From CAYWNA01 sp964459305 (lineage in GTDB: Bacteria; Planctomycetota; Planctomycetia; Pirellulales; Pirellulaceae): DNA of 7,498 bases. The stretch is taken from NCBI GenBank assembly GCA_964459305.1, contig CAYWNA010000420.1, forward strand, positions 1 through 7,498, written 5' to 3'. Below the pieces are notes generated by a model. That model worked only from the letters and a program-made list of their open reading frames with translations, was not told the DNA's origin and did not search any database. Positions 1 through 5,738 of the stretch are shown here, piece by piece; the first letter of the stretch is position 1; each line of letters opens with the position of its first letter. The position numbers and the translations under genes are program-made.

Positions 1-89
1 TCGGCAGACCCTGAGAGGCGGCTCCAAGAAGTCCCGGCGAAGCCGGCTAAGTTCACCGCGCGGCTGGCGACCACACAACGGCTCAATTG

Positions 90-1133
90 TCAGCCATCTA
101 CAAAGCGTCTCCTGCAGCATGGGCATTGATCCTCGAAGCCCTTCGACAGTGCTGCAAACGCTGAAGGTTGGGGCAGTGTCATGATGGCTTTGAAGGCCAG
201 GGGAGCCCGATGCGCGTAGTGACGATACGTGACGCCACCAGCGGAATGGCCAAGAATCTCCACGGATGATTCGGGTACGTGCTCGTCGTAGTAGGTCGCG
301 CACGTCTTGCGGAGATCCTTGAGCACCCAGGGCTGTTCCTCCCCGGTCTCGCCGTTCGTCTTGGGGCCAATTCCTGCGAGGCCGCATAGCGTTCGGAATC
401 GATTGTTCGGCCGGGTTCCTCCGCCTTGAAAGACAGGAGCATCCGGATCGGGGTCTTCCGGCATGATACTCTTGATGTGCAAGTGCACGGTACGATTCAT
501 GGGCCGGTAGAAAGTCTTGTGTGTCTTCAGGCGACGGTAAAACACCCAGCCCCAGGGTGACTGCTCTTTGACTTCAGGGTCTGGCGACTGCCTGCCCCAC
601 GACACGTGTCGCCAAAGGATCGGCTCATGAAACGACTCCGTCTTCCAGACAGTGCCCGTGTCCAGACCGTAATTGAAGAATACCACCAACGCCGATCGCC
701 AGTACCGACCGACGTGGAAAGGCTGACTCCAACCGCGTGGCCGTTTCAATTGGTGGGTTGCGAAGTACAGCGAGTTGATTTCTGGCTTGGTCAGGTAGTG
801 CCGGCCAGCCACGATGCGCTGAGGTTTAACCTTGGGGAACCGCGGCAACACATCGACCATGTCCTGCTCCCACGCCCACGCCATTACGGCGCGCAGATGG
901 GAACGAACCTTGTTCGCAGTTCGCCCTGGATTCCCACCGTCTCGACCAGCAGCGTCCTCGTATACCCAATCCAGAAACGCACGGATCTCTTTTCGCCCCA
1001 GTTTTTCGACGGAAATCGCGCCGCCCCACCGAGTCCACTTTCTGAGAGTAGTGGAATACTCTTCACGCGTCCTCTGCGCTGGATTCCCGGAACGAAGGTA
1101 TTTGGCCACGGCAGTTTCGAGGCTTGTCGGCAT
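90..1133 (-). CDS. Tyrosine recombinase / site-specific integrase, divergent active site
   Basis: Predicted 347-residue DNA strand-exchange enzyme of the phage-integrase family. An N-terminal SAM-like core-binding domain (about residues 3-95, with REEYSTTLRKWTRW and later AVMAWAWEQD) precedes a catalytic domain. The box II arginine is in LKDLRKTCATYY (R275), followed by LGHS (H296) and a likely nucleophile in YRHYAH (Y306). Two canonical residues look replaced: the box I arginine position reads Asp in NYGLDTGTVW (D158), and the HxxR histidine is Lys (K272). RRLKTHK (about 201-207) could supply the beta-hairpin lysine. I chose the ATG at 1133 because GGAG lies 7 nt upstream; an in-frame TTG at 1166 would add 11 residues and has no better ribosome site. 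The C-terminus ends in a CPCC-containing tail. No tRNA or att repeat is visible nearby. The family is secure; whether the enzyme is active is not. Confidence 0.86.
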   Translation of the reverse strand: MPTSLETAVAKYLRSGNPAQRTREEYSTTLRKWTRWGGAISVEKLGRKEIRAFLDWVYEDAAGRDGGNPGRTANKVRSHLRAVMAWAWEQDMVDVLPRFPKVKPQRIVAGRHYLTKPEINSLYFATHQLKRPRGWSQPFHVGRYWRSALVVFFNYGLDTGTVWKTESFHEPILWRHVSWGRQSPDPEVKEQSPWGWVFYRRLKTHKTFYRPMNRTVHLHIKSIMPEDPDPDAPVFQGGGTRPNNRFRTLCGLAGIGPKTNGETGEEQPWVLKDLRKTCATYYDEHVPESSVEILGHSAGGVTYRHYAHRAPLAFKAIMTLPQPSAFAALSKGFEDQCPCCRRRFVDG

Positions 1134-1445
1134 TGATGAGCTCCGCGCCACCGGCGCTTGCTTCAATGCTCGATCCCCTTCGACCGGTAGCAGGGTTTCG
1201 CATCGTGCTGATTCAGCGAAAGCAGAAGATCGCCCCTATGCCATGGTAACCTGGACCGATCGTGGACAGTGCTTTACGAAGCGGATCGCCGGGCCCGGCC
1301 CCACGGTCGTTTGGGGAAGACGTGATCGAGAGTGAGGACGTCTTGTCCTGCCTGCAGACGGGTTGGTCCTGTGCGATTAAAGCCCTGGGCTCTTCAGTCC
1401 GGCGCGCTGATCGACGTTCGTTTGTTGGCGTTTGACGCTGGAAGC
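1134..1445. other. Gap between integrase and HNH gene, no intact gene
   Basis: These 312 bases separate the stop of the HNH gene from the start of the integrase, which is read in the same direction. A TTG-started frame (1449 to 1213, minus) overlaps the HNH stop codon as TTGA, but its predicted product is low-complexity and unlike a folded protein, so I do not call it. Another minus-strand frame holds an HNH-like motif, listed separately as a possible relic. I see no convincing promoter or terminator. The integrase may be transcribed from the upstream operon or from an unrecognised promoter here. Confidence 0.5.
1274..1393 (-). pseudogene. Possible decayed HNH endonuclease fragment
   Basis: A 39-codon stretch bounded by stop codons (TGA at 1396-1394, TAA at 1276-1274) reads LQAGQDVLTLDHVFPKRPWG in its centre. 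The LTLDHVFPK part resembles the first strand and catalytic DH of HNH nucleases, which commonly read as L-T-x-D-H-V-x-P-[KR]-S-R-G-G. No CxxC pair precedes it, and no N...CxxCN follows in any minus frame, so if it is genuine it is a broken remnant. It lies directly downstream of an intact HNH gene of a different subtype. The match is short and could be chance. Confidence 0.2.
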
Positions 1446-2039
1446 TCAATAGGTTCCAGGCAGCTGGCCTCGCTCATGTTTGGCGTACCAACAGATTTCA
1501 ACACTGCTGGGGCGAGAGTTTGTCGGTGGTCTCAGGCGGCTGAGGTCCGGCAAGTCTTCGGGAAAACCTGTCAGTTGCCGAGACAGGTCCATATCCCGTT
1601 TCTGCGCAAGGTCGACTATGCGCATCCACATGACTCGCCATTTCTTGAGCTTTGGTGAGTTCAGGTCGAGTTGCTGGATAAGCCGTTTGGCGTCAGGGTG
1701 ATCGCTTGCAAGGATGCCGTCCGGCAAGACGACAGCAGTTTCCCAAGACAAGATCGTCAGTGGATCGTCGATTTGCTGATCAAGTTTGACCGAGTTGCAC
1801 CGTCGGCAGGCATAGACAAGGTTGAAGTAGTCGAGGCTGAGATGTGGAGCCAGAGATTGTGGTTGGAAATGGTCCAACTCAAACTCGCCGGTCACTTGGC
1901 CCCATGTTTCACGCTTGAGACAGTACGCACAGCGAAATGCGAATTCGTCGCGCAACCACGGCCGATAAGACTCGCACGCCGCGTACCCAGCCGGCCCGTG
2001 AATGCGTTCTGACCGTGATTCCGGATAGTCGAATATCAC
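1446..2039 (-). CDS. HNH endonuclease
   Basis: This 197-residue predicted metal-dependent DNA nuclease is the last gene of a three-gene operon. The zinc-binding and catalytic beta-beta-alpha-metal motif is complete: CAYC (C37, C40), FELDHFQP (D56, H57 as general base), the central Asn in YFNLVYACRRCN (N73), and the second CxxC (C78, C81), followed by N82 and K85. The N-terminus (FDYPESRSERIHGPAGY, then YRPWLRDEFAFRC) and a mostly helical C-terminus from about residue 115 lie outside the nuclease core. They may set target or partner specificity. Translation starts at GTG (2039-2037), overlapping the preceding stop codon as GTGA; the ribosome site is weak, which fits coupled re-initiation. No AAA ATPase, restriction or methylase partner is visible, so homing, defence or repair roles remain open. 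Confidence 0.88.
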   Translation of the reverse strand: MIFDYPESRSERIHGPAGYAACESYRPWLRDEFAFRCAYCLKRETWGQVTGEFELDHFQPQSLAPHLSLDYFNLVYACRRCNSVKLDQQIDDPLTILSWETAVVLPDGILASDHPDAKRLIQQLDLNSPKLKKWRVMWMRIVDLAQKRDMDLSRQLTGFPEDLPDLSRLRPPTNSRPSSVEICWYAKHERGQLPGTY

Positions 2040-2533
2040 TGATCTGAATCCGTCGATTCCGAATCGAAAGCAAGAAGGATCCGGTGCAGTTTTCTCGCCC
2101 CTTCAAGCGGAAGGTTGACTTCGGAATCCACCTTCTCGCGCATGAGTTGCGTTAGACCAGCTAGTTCGATCTGCTCCGCTCGGGTGAGTGTGCCTTGAAT
2201 ATCCCCATCGATGAGTTCGAAACGCCGTCTGTTCAACTCGCTGTTCCATTCGAGTTTTGTCGGAGCGTTTGTATCTTCCAGCGCAACCCGTCCGAACAGG
2301 TTGACGATCTCATCATCGTCGATGCCAGAGTCGCGCAACGTGAGCTTGACGGCACGTATCGCGGAAAGGCAGCAGTCCGTAGCTCCTGCGTCAGCCGACA
2401 GGCCTTGCCCCACTTCAACGAGGAAGAGTTCGAGGTGCTTCAGGAACAGACGAAACCACTCACTGGCAGCTTCGGAAAGCTCCCCAGCTTCAGATTCAGG
2501 CTGCTTCTTGACGACCATCGCTTGAATCTGCAT
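2036..2533 (-). CDS. Acidic hypothetical protein, middle gene of HNH operon
   Basis: A 165-residue soluble protein that I do not recognise as a named family. The N-terminal half is helical and acidic (about 17-65, around EWFRLFLKHLELFLVEVG). The centre carries an acidic segment, DSGIDDDEIVNLFGRV. Residues about 101-136 (NRRRFELIDGDIQGTLT, then RAEQIELAGLTQLM) resemble a short helical motif common in planctomycetal proteins, of the form R-x-x-L-I-D-[KG]-x-x-x-G-T-L-T-x-x-E-x-x-E-L. No catalytic or metal-binding cluster is apparent. The frame overlaps the upstream small gene by 38 bp and ends inside the start codon of the HNH gene (GTGA), so it is almost certainly co-translated with both. The start is uncertain: ATG 2533 has GCAGG immediately before it, and ATG 2518 lacks a good site. 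It could be a regulator, an inhibitor or a structural partner of the nuclease. Confidence 0.72.
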   Translation of the reverse strand: MQIQAMVVKKQPESEAGELSEAASEWFRLFLKHLELFLVEVGQGLSADAGATDCCLSAIRAVKLTLRDSGIDDDEIVNLFGRVALEDTNAPTKLEWNSELNRRRFELIDGDIQGTLTRAEQIELAGLTQLMREKVDSEVNLPLEGARKLHRILLAFDSESTDSDQ

Positions 2534-2732
2534 CCTGCACGTGGGTTGCCAACGTCTTCACGGCTGACTTTGCAGCCTGACGGTAGTGGTCAACCGTGAT
2601 GAGCCCCGGCGGACTGCTGCCTTTCGACAATTCTCTCGCCTGCAGCGCTACCTGTTCGGCAAAGAGCGCCTTCCACTCGGCCAAAGCCCTAGCCGCTTCC
2701 GCCTGAATCCGAAATGTTCCGCTTTGGTCCAT
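2496..2732 (-). CDS. Small helical protein with a histone-fold-like half
   Basis: Predicted 78-residue protein that opens the HNH operon. The ATG at 2732 is preceded by a strong Shine-Dalgarno sequence (GGAGG, 6 nt upstream). A longer frame to 2858 exists, but its added residues are Arg-rich and not protein-like. Residues about 8-37 form a long amphipathic helix rich in Ala (EAARALAEWKALFAEQVALQ). A loop and a second helix with ITVDHYRQAAKSAV follow. This layout resembles helices alpha2 and alpha3 of archaeal histones and their bacterial relatives (helix, loop, then I-T-x-x-D-x-x-x-A), with a slightly longer loop and no alpha1. That similarity is my own reading, not a search result. A DNA-binding or dimerising accessory role for the neighbouring nuclease is possible. 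The 3' end overlaps the next gene by 38 bp. Confidence 0.68.
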   Translation of the reverse strand: MDQSGTFRIQAEAARALAEWKALFAEQVALQARELSKGSSPPGLITVDHYRQAAKSAVKTLATHVQDADSSDGRQEAA

Positions 2733-2878
2733 GACAACCTCCGTGTCGCATGTTGTTGACACAGTGTATCGTGTTGGCCGCCGGCGGTGAATGGCGGTTT
2801 GTACGTTGTGGGCGTCGCGGCGGCGACGAATCTTCCGTTTTCGAGCTGGGATCGGCATAGTATTTCACGTGCCCCCCC

Positions 2879-2907
2879 AATATATTCGCCAACAGGATCA
2901 CGCTCAA
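2879..2907 (-). promoter_or_regulatory. Sigma-70-like promoter for the HNH operon
   Basis: On the minus strand TTGAGC (2907-2902) is followed after exactly 17 bp by TATATT (2884-2879). This is 4 of 6 and 5 of 6 matches to the housekeeping consensus. The start point would fall in or just after a run of seven G (2878-2872), leaving a leader of about 140 nt before the ATG at 2732. It lies just past the stop of the possible ORF at 2916, as expected for an intergenic promoter. Planctomycetal promoters are not well defined, so this is a motif match only. Confidence 0.4.
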
Positions 2908-2915
2908 GTGCGGTA

Positions 2916-3218
2916 CTATTCGAGGGTTGAGTCCACATCCATCACGTTGGCGAAACCGAGCGGAATGGCAAAGAATGCTAGCAGATTCACATAAGTCGCC
3001 GCGTGCACAGAGCAGCCCAGGAGTACGTGACCTCGGACATTTGGGCGCAACGCTTGCGCACTCAGGTCGACAACTCCTGCGGCCTTTTGGCCGGCCAACG
3101 TGATTCCGATCCGAGCCTCGGACGCACGGTCCCAAACGGAGGCAGCAAGCCCATTGAGCGCATGGGTGGCAGTCACCCGGGCATGTAACTTGACAATGCC
3201 AACCTGCTCCGGCCACAT
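2916..3218 (-). CDS. Possible 100-residue hypothetical protein
   Basis: An ATG-started frame with plausible codon usage (many GNN codons, mixed third positions) and no family that I recognise. It contains one moderately hydrophobic stretch near the C-terminus (about 67-92, including YVNLLAFFAIPLGFANVM) that could be a membrane helix. The rest is Ala- and Val-rich. A GGGTGG precedes the ATG but is poorly placed as a ribosome site. It is read in the same direction as the HNH operon, and its stop is only 9 bp from the proposed operon promoter. It may be a real orphan gene, a gene remnant or a chance frame. Confidence 0.28.
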   Translation of the reverse strand: MWPEQVGIVKLHARVTATHALNGLAASVWDRASEARIGITLAGQKAAGVVDLSAQALRPNVRGHVLLGCSVHAATYVNLLAFFAIPLGFANVMDVDSTLE

Positions 3219-3250
3219 CCACCCGGGGCGTTCAACTCACAGAGAAGAGC

Positions 3251-3388
3251 GTGACAAGGCAGCAACTGTTTGCGACAATGGAAGAGGCATTGACCGAACA
3301 TCTGCACGCACGGAAAGACGGCATGACGACAAAAGTACGTCAGCGGCCGATTGCGCTAATCAAACAAGCAAGGCAGAAGGACCGATAA
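3251..3388 (+). CDS. Possible 45-residue leader ORF or gene remnant
   Basis: A GTG-started frame (VTRQQLFATMEEALTEHLHA onward) runs to a TAA at 3386-3388. One base separates it from the ATG of the 522-residue gene (TAAG-ATG), and the ribosome site of that gene (AGAAGGA, 3375-3381) lies inside its last codons. The peptide is basic and helical at its end (ALIKQARQKDR). No strong ribosome site precedes the GTG. The frame stays open upstream to a TGA at 3191-3193, so it could also be the tail of a truncated gene. The spacing suggests translational coupling, but coding potential is unproven. Confidence 0.35.
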   Translation: MTRQQLFATMEEALTEHLHARKDGMTTKVRQRPIALIKQARQKDR

Positions 3389-3389
3389 G

Positions 3390-4958
3390 ATGAATCGTAC
3401 GTTGCTCTCCGTTGCTGTTGTGTTGGGGACGTCGAGTGTGCTGCTGGTGGATTCCTCCATCAAGAGCGATGATGCGAAATCCGCCAAAGAGAAACGGTCC
3501 GAGACGACCGACACGAACGCCCAACCGAAGCCCAAACACCCAAACGCGCAATTGCTTTTCCAGAAGTGGGAGGCAAACGCGCGGATTAACGGGGAGATTC
3601 CCGGTGGGCAACTCCGGTCACTCGCTCAAGCCGCGGAGAACTTCGTCAAGTACAACCCAACTGACGAGCGAGCGCCGAAACTTGCGGAACTGCTCAAACG
3701 GATTGACATGTCGCGCGACTGGACTCAGGCCGAGGCCGCAGCCCTTCTCGACGACTCGACGGACATCTACGACAAACTGCCCAATTGGGCGGAGGACCTA
3801 CAGCGGTTCTCTATTGCGGAGGACATGCGGACGGGGCAGCCGTTGCCCCGGGAACTCAACGACGCACCGTGGGGCGAGACGCAGCCGAATGGGCTGCGCG
3901 TGGCTTGGCTGCTGGAGCCGCGGGCGAAGCAACACCACCTGAACACACCGCTGACGTCGCGTATTCTCTTCCATAACGCCGGCAAGAGGGACTCGGTGGT
4001 GTTTCGTCTTCTGACATGGAATCAGCCCGGACCGCACAAGGCCCATGACACGAGGGGCGCGGAGATCAAGATCTCGTCAACAACGTGGACAACAATCCCC
4101 CAGATCGTCGTGTGCCGTCTTGCGCCCGGCAAATACACCGAGGTGCTGGGCGCCGGCATCGGCGTGGGAGCGGACAGGGATGAAGAAGATTGGCGTGGGA
4201 CGCGCGTCGGTTCCTGGATCGAAGCGAAGGCGGGCGACGAGGTGACGTTCACGCCTGCGCCGGTGCAGGCGGATGGAAACGACGGGCGGCTGCGACCGGC
4301 CGATGAGCTGCCGTGGTGGCATCGGTTCATCACGAATCGTCTTAACCGCGATGCGCCGTTGCCTGCTGGCGCCGCCGAGCGCACGCGACTCCTCGACCGA
4401 GCAGTGCGCGATCTCTTCGGCACGCCGCCGGCGTCGGAGGAGACCGCAGCCTTTGTCACCGACCTATCTCTCAGAGCGATGGAGGCGCTGGCGAAGCGAC
4501 TCACCAAACGCGCCGGTACTTCGCCCTTCATGGGCACCACCCTACAGGCCGGCGAGACCAAATTCCGCGTCCTCCCCGTCGACCCGATAGCCGCGAAGAA
4601 ACCGCGCACCGCAACTGGACCCGGCCGCTACAAACTGGGCGACAACGCGCGACTCGTGATCGTGCGGAAGGGTCGCGTGAACGAGGCGCACATCAGGTTC
4701 TTCTCTCCCGACCCGAAGGCCGATCCGCCAGGCAAGCCCCATGAGATCAAACTGCCCGACGGGTATCTCACCTGGGCGATCGCGTGGGAACGCGGCCCGG
4801 CGACAATGCTGTGGGTGACGCAGAAGGGCCTCGTGCGGAGAATCGACTTCGCCGATCCCGCGAAGGTGACGGAAACGCGTCTTGATGAACCATATCGAGA
4901 CATGATGCCGAAGCCGATCTTCGACGCGCTGATGGCCGCGCTCGGCAAGACCGACTAA
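3390..4958 (+). CDS. Secreted protein resembling the C-terminal half of BlaR1/M56 fusions
   Basis: A 522-residue protein with a hydrophobic N-terminus (TLLSVAVVLGTSSVLLV, 4-20) that acts as signal peptide or anchor. A charged linker (about 25-50) and a helical segment (55-140, with DWTQAEAAALLDD) follow. A beta-rich module starts at WGETQPNGLRVAWLLEP and runs through ILFHNAGKRDSVVF, VCRLAPGKYTEV and VGSWIEAKAGDEVTFTP (160-292). The last part has a short helical DLFGTPPASEETAAFV segment (341-356), KPRTATGPGRYKLGDN (404-419) and WAIAWERG...MLWVTQKGLVRR (462-484). From memory this architecture matches the region that follows the M56 peptidase domain in planctomycetal BlaR1-like sensors. Here no HExxH and no multi-helix membrane domain exist. 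AGAAGGA sits 8 nt before the ATG. A likely role is extracytoplasmic sensing or binding. It faces the NIPSNAP gene convergently. Confidence 0.82.
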   Translation: MNRTLLSVAVVLGTSSVLLVDSSIKSDDAKSAKEKRSETTDTNAQPKPKHPNAQLLFQKWEANARINGEIPGGQLRSLAQAAENFVKYNPTDERAPKLAELLKRIDMSRDWTQAEAAALLDDSTDIYDKLPNWAEDLQRFSIAEDMRTGQPLPRELNDAPWGETQPNGLRVAWLLEPRAKQHHLNTPLTSRILFHNAGKRDSVVFRLLTWNQPGPHKAHDTRGAEIKISSTTWTTIPQIVVCRLAPGKYTEVLGAGIGVGADRDEEDWRGTRVGSWIEAKAGDEVTFTPAPVQADGNDGRLRPADELPWWHRFITNRLNRDAPLPAGAAERTRLLDRAVRDLFGTPPASEETAAFVTDLSLRAMEALAKRLTKRAGTSPFMGTTLQAGETKFRVLPVDPIAAKKPRTATGPGRYKLGDNARLVIVRKGRVNEAHIRFFSPDPKADPPGKPHEIKLPDGYLTWAIAWERGPATMLWVTQKGLVRRIDFADPAKVTETRLDEPYRDMMPKPIFDALMAALGKTD

Positions 4959-4977
4959 AAAACGGGCGTTGCGCGCC
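4957..4977 (-). terminator. Weak terminator for the leftward genes
   Basis: On the minus strand GGCG-CGCAA-CGCC is followed by CG and six T. The stem is only 4 bp but all G-C, and the T run is good. It would stop transcripts coming from the NIPSNAP gene. It overlaps the stop codon of the convergent gene. Short stem, so low confidence. Confidence 0.25.
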
Positions 4978-4984
4978 ATCGATC

Positions 4985-5012
4985 CGCGACACACCTTTCC
5001 CGGTCGCGTTTT
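4985..5012 (+). terminator. Candidate intrinsic terminator after the 522-residue gene
   Basis: CGCGAC (4985-4990) and GTCGCG (5003-5008) form a perfect 6-bp stem with a 12-nt loop, followed directly by TTTT. It lies 26 bp after the TAA of the plus-strand gene, where a terminator is expected between convergent genes. The loop is long and the T run short, so this is moderate evidence only. Confidence 0.4.
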
Positions 5013-5221
5013 CCCAACAACCCACAATAGTTGGAGCAAGCTTGATTGAGTTTCACATCGTGCCCCGGAGATTGACCCCAGTCGAGGACTCCCGTCGTGT
5101 ATTAGAATGGTGGCGCGCGGCGTCACCGGTCTCGCTCATTTTCGGCGACCGCGTTCGTGACCGCGGACGACAACTCCGCAGTCAGATCGCCTCGAAAGCC
5201 CGTCTCGCGCATGACGTTTTG

Positions 5222-5626
5222 TCATTTGCTTGGTCTCACCGTATAGACGATCTCCACTTTTTCGATAAGTCCCTTTTGTTTCAGTTCCGGGTGCAGGACT
5301 TTGTTCCATTGGTCGCTTTGATAGAAGGCAGCCCGTTCTTTCGGCATGTTGGCCTTACTGGAAAACTGACGGCTCCATACAAACAGGTTCTCGTCTTCCA
5401 AGGTTCGGTAGGCATTGAGGATCTTGATCCCGGCCTTTTCCTGCGGTTCGACCAGTTTGTCGTGAAAGAAACGCTCCCATTCTTCCATCTTTCCCTCAGC
5501 CACTTTGTAAACACGTACTTCAATTATGGGTTCTTCGTGGTGGTCTGCCAGAAGACGGGAAGAGCTGCCGCATATAAGGGTGATGCCCAGAAGAAGGAGT
5601 GAGAGTTTTCGAGTGGAATGTACCAT
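5222..5626 (-). CDS. Secreted NIPSNAP family protein
   Basis: This 134-residue protein has a clear signal peptide: basic n-region (STRKL), hydrophobic core LLLLGITLIC and probable cleavage after RLLA (27), leaving mature DHHEEP. No lipobox is formed around C19. The mature part is one NIPSNAP/dimeric alpha-beta barrel domain: strand EVRVYKVAEGKMEEWERFF, helix with KLVEPQEKAGI, strand NAYRTLEDENLFVWSRQF, helix RAAFYQSDQWNKV, and final strand VEIVYTV. The size is normal for a single-domain member. NIPSNAP proteins have no agreed enzymatic activity; bacterial secreted forms are common in Planctomycetota. The ATG at 5626 is supported by AAGGA 8 nt upstream. It lies 112 bp downstream of the GH2/TPR gene on the same strand and may share its transcript. 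No independent promoter is obvious in that gap. Confidence 0.88.
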   Translation of the reverse strand: MVHSTRKLSLLLLGITLICGSSSRLLADHHEEPIIEVRVYKVAEGKMEEWERFFHDKLVEPQEKAGIKILNAYRTLEDENLFVWSRQFSSKANMPKERAAFYQSDQWNKVLHPELKQKGLIEKVEIVYTVRPSK

Positions 5627-5738
5627 GGTTTGTGTCCTTAGTGGTTAATCCGAGTTCGTGTTTTCCGGATGGGCCTGGGCCGGCCTGCCTCAATGTTACC
5701 GAGGATATCGCCCCTGTTCCCCAAAGGAAACCATGTTC

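Larger units (their letters stand above)
2733..3250. other. Long stretch with no secure gene
   Basis: About 520 bp upstream of the HNH operon and upstream of the plus-strand 522-residue gene. It holds the likely operon promoter (2879-2907, minus), a perfect 10-bp palindrome CCGCCGGCGG (2778-2787), an imperfect operator-like GTGTC...GACAC pair just before the 78-residue gene, and one possible minus-strand ORF (2916-3218). A perfect TTGACA occurs at 3190-3195 on the plus strand, but no matching -10 box follows it. I see no RNA gene or insertion sequence here. Confidence 0.5.

Noticed and set aside
34..46. CCGGC-gaa-GCCGG hairpin downstream of the integrase stop
   Set aside because: Five-bp stem with no T run on either side; too weak to call as terminator or attachment site.
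114..122. CPCC at the integrase C-terminus as a zinc ribbon
   Set aside because: Only one cysteine cluster is present, with no second CxxC or HxxC to complete a zinc site.
1..129. Open plus-strand frame from the window edge (SADPERRLQEVPAKPAKF...) ending at 127-129, possibly the tail of a gene
   Set aside because: Only 42 codons, overlaps the integrase 3' end by 40 bp, and shows no family similarity.
130..1190. Similar stretches CTCGA...CCCTTCGAC near both ends of the integrase, as possible att repeats
   Set aside because: Identity is broken and only about 9 continuous bases; expected by chance at this length and composition.
1213..1449. 78-residue minus-strand frame with TTGA overlap to the HNH stop
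   Set aside because: The product is Ser/Thr/Arg/Gly-rich without domain-like patterning and no ribosome site is seen.
3190..3195. Perfect TTGACA -35 box on the plus strand ahead of the 522-residue gene
   Set aside because: No acceptable -10 box occurs 16-18 bp downstream.
5042..5602. 186-residue plus-strand frame opposite the NIPSNAP gene
   Set aside because: It is mostly the reverse strand of a well-supported NIPSNAP gene and its first 60 residues have no recognisable pattern.
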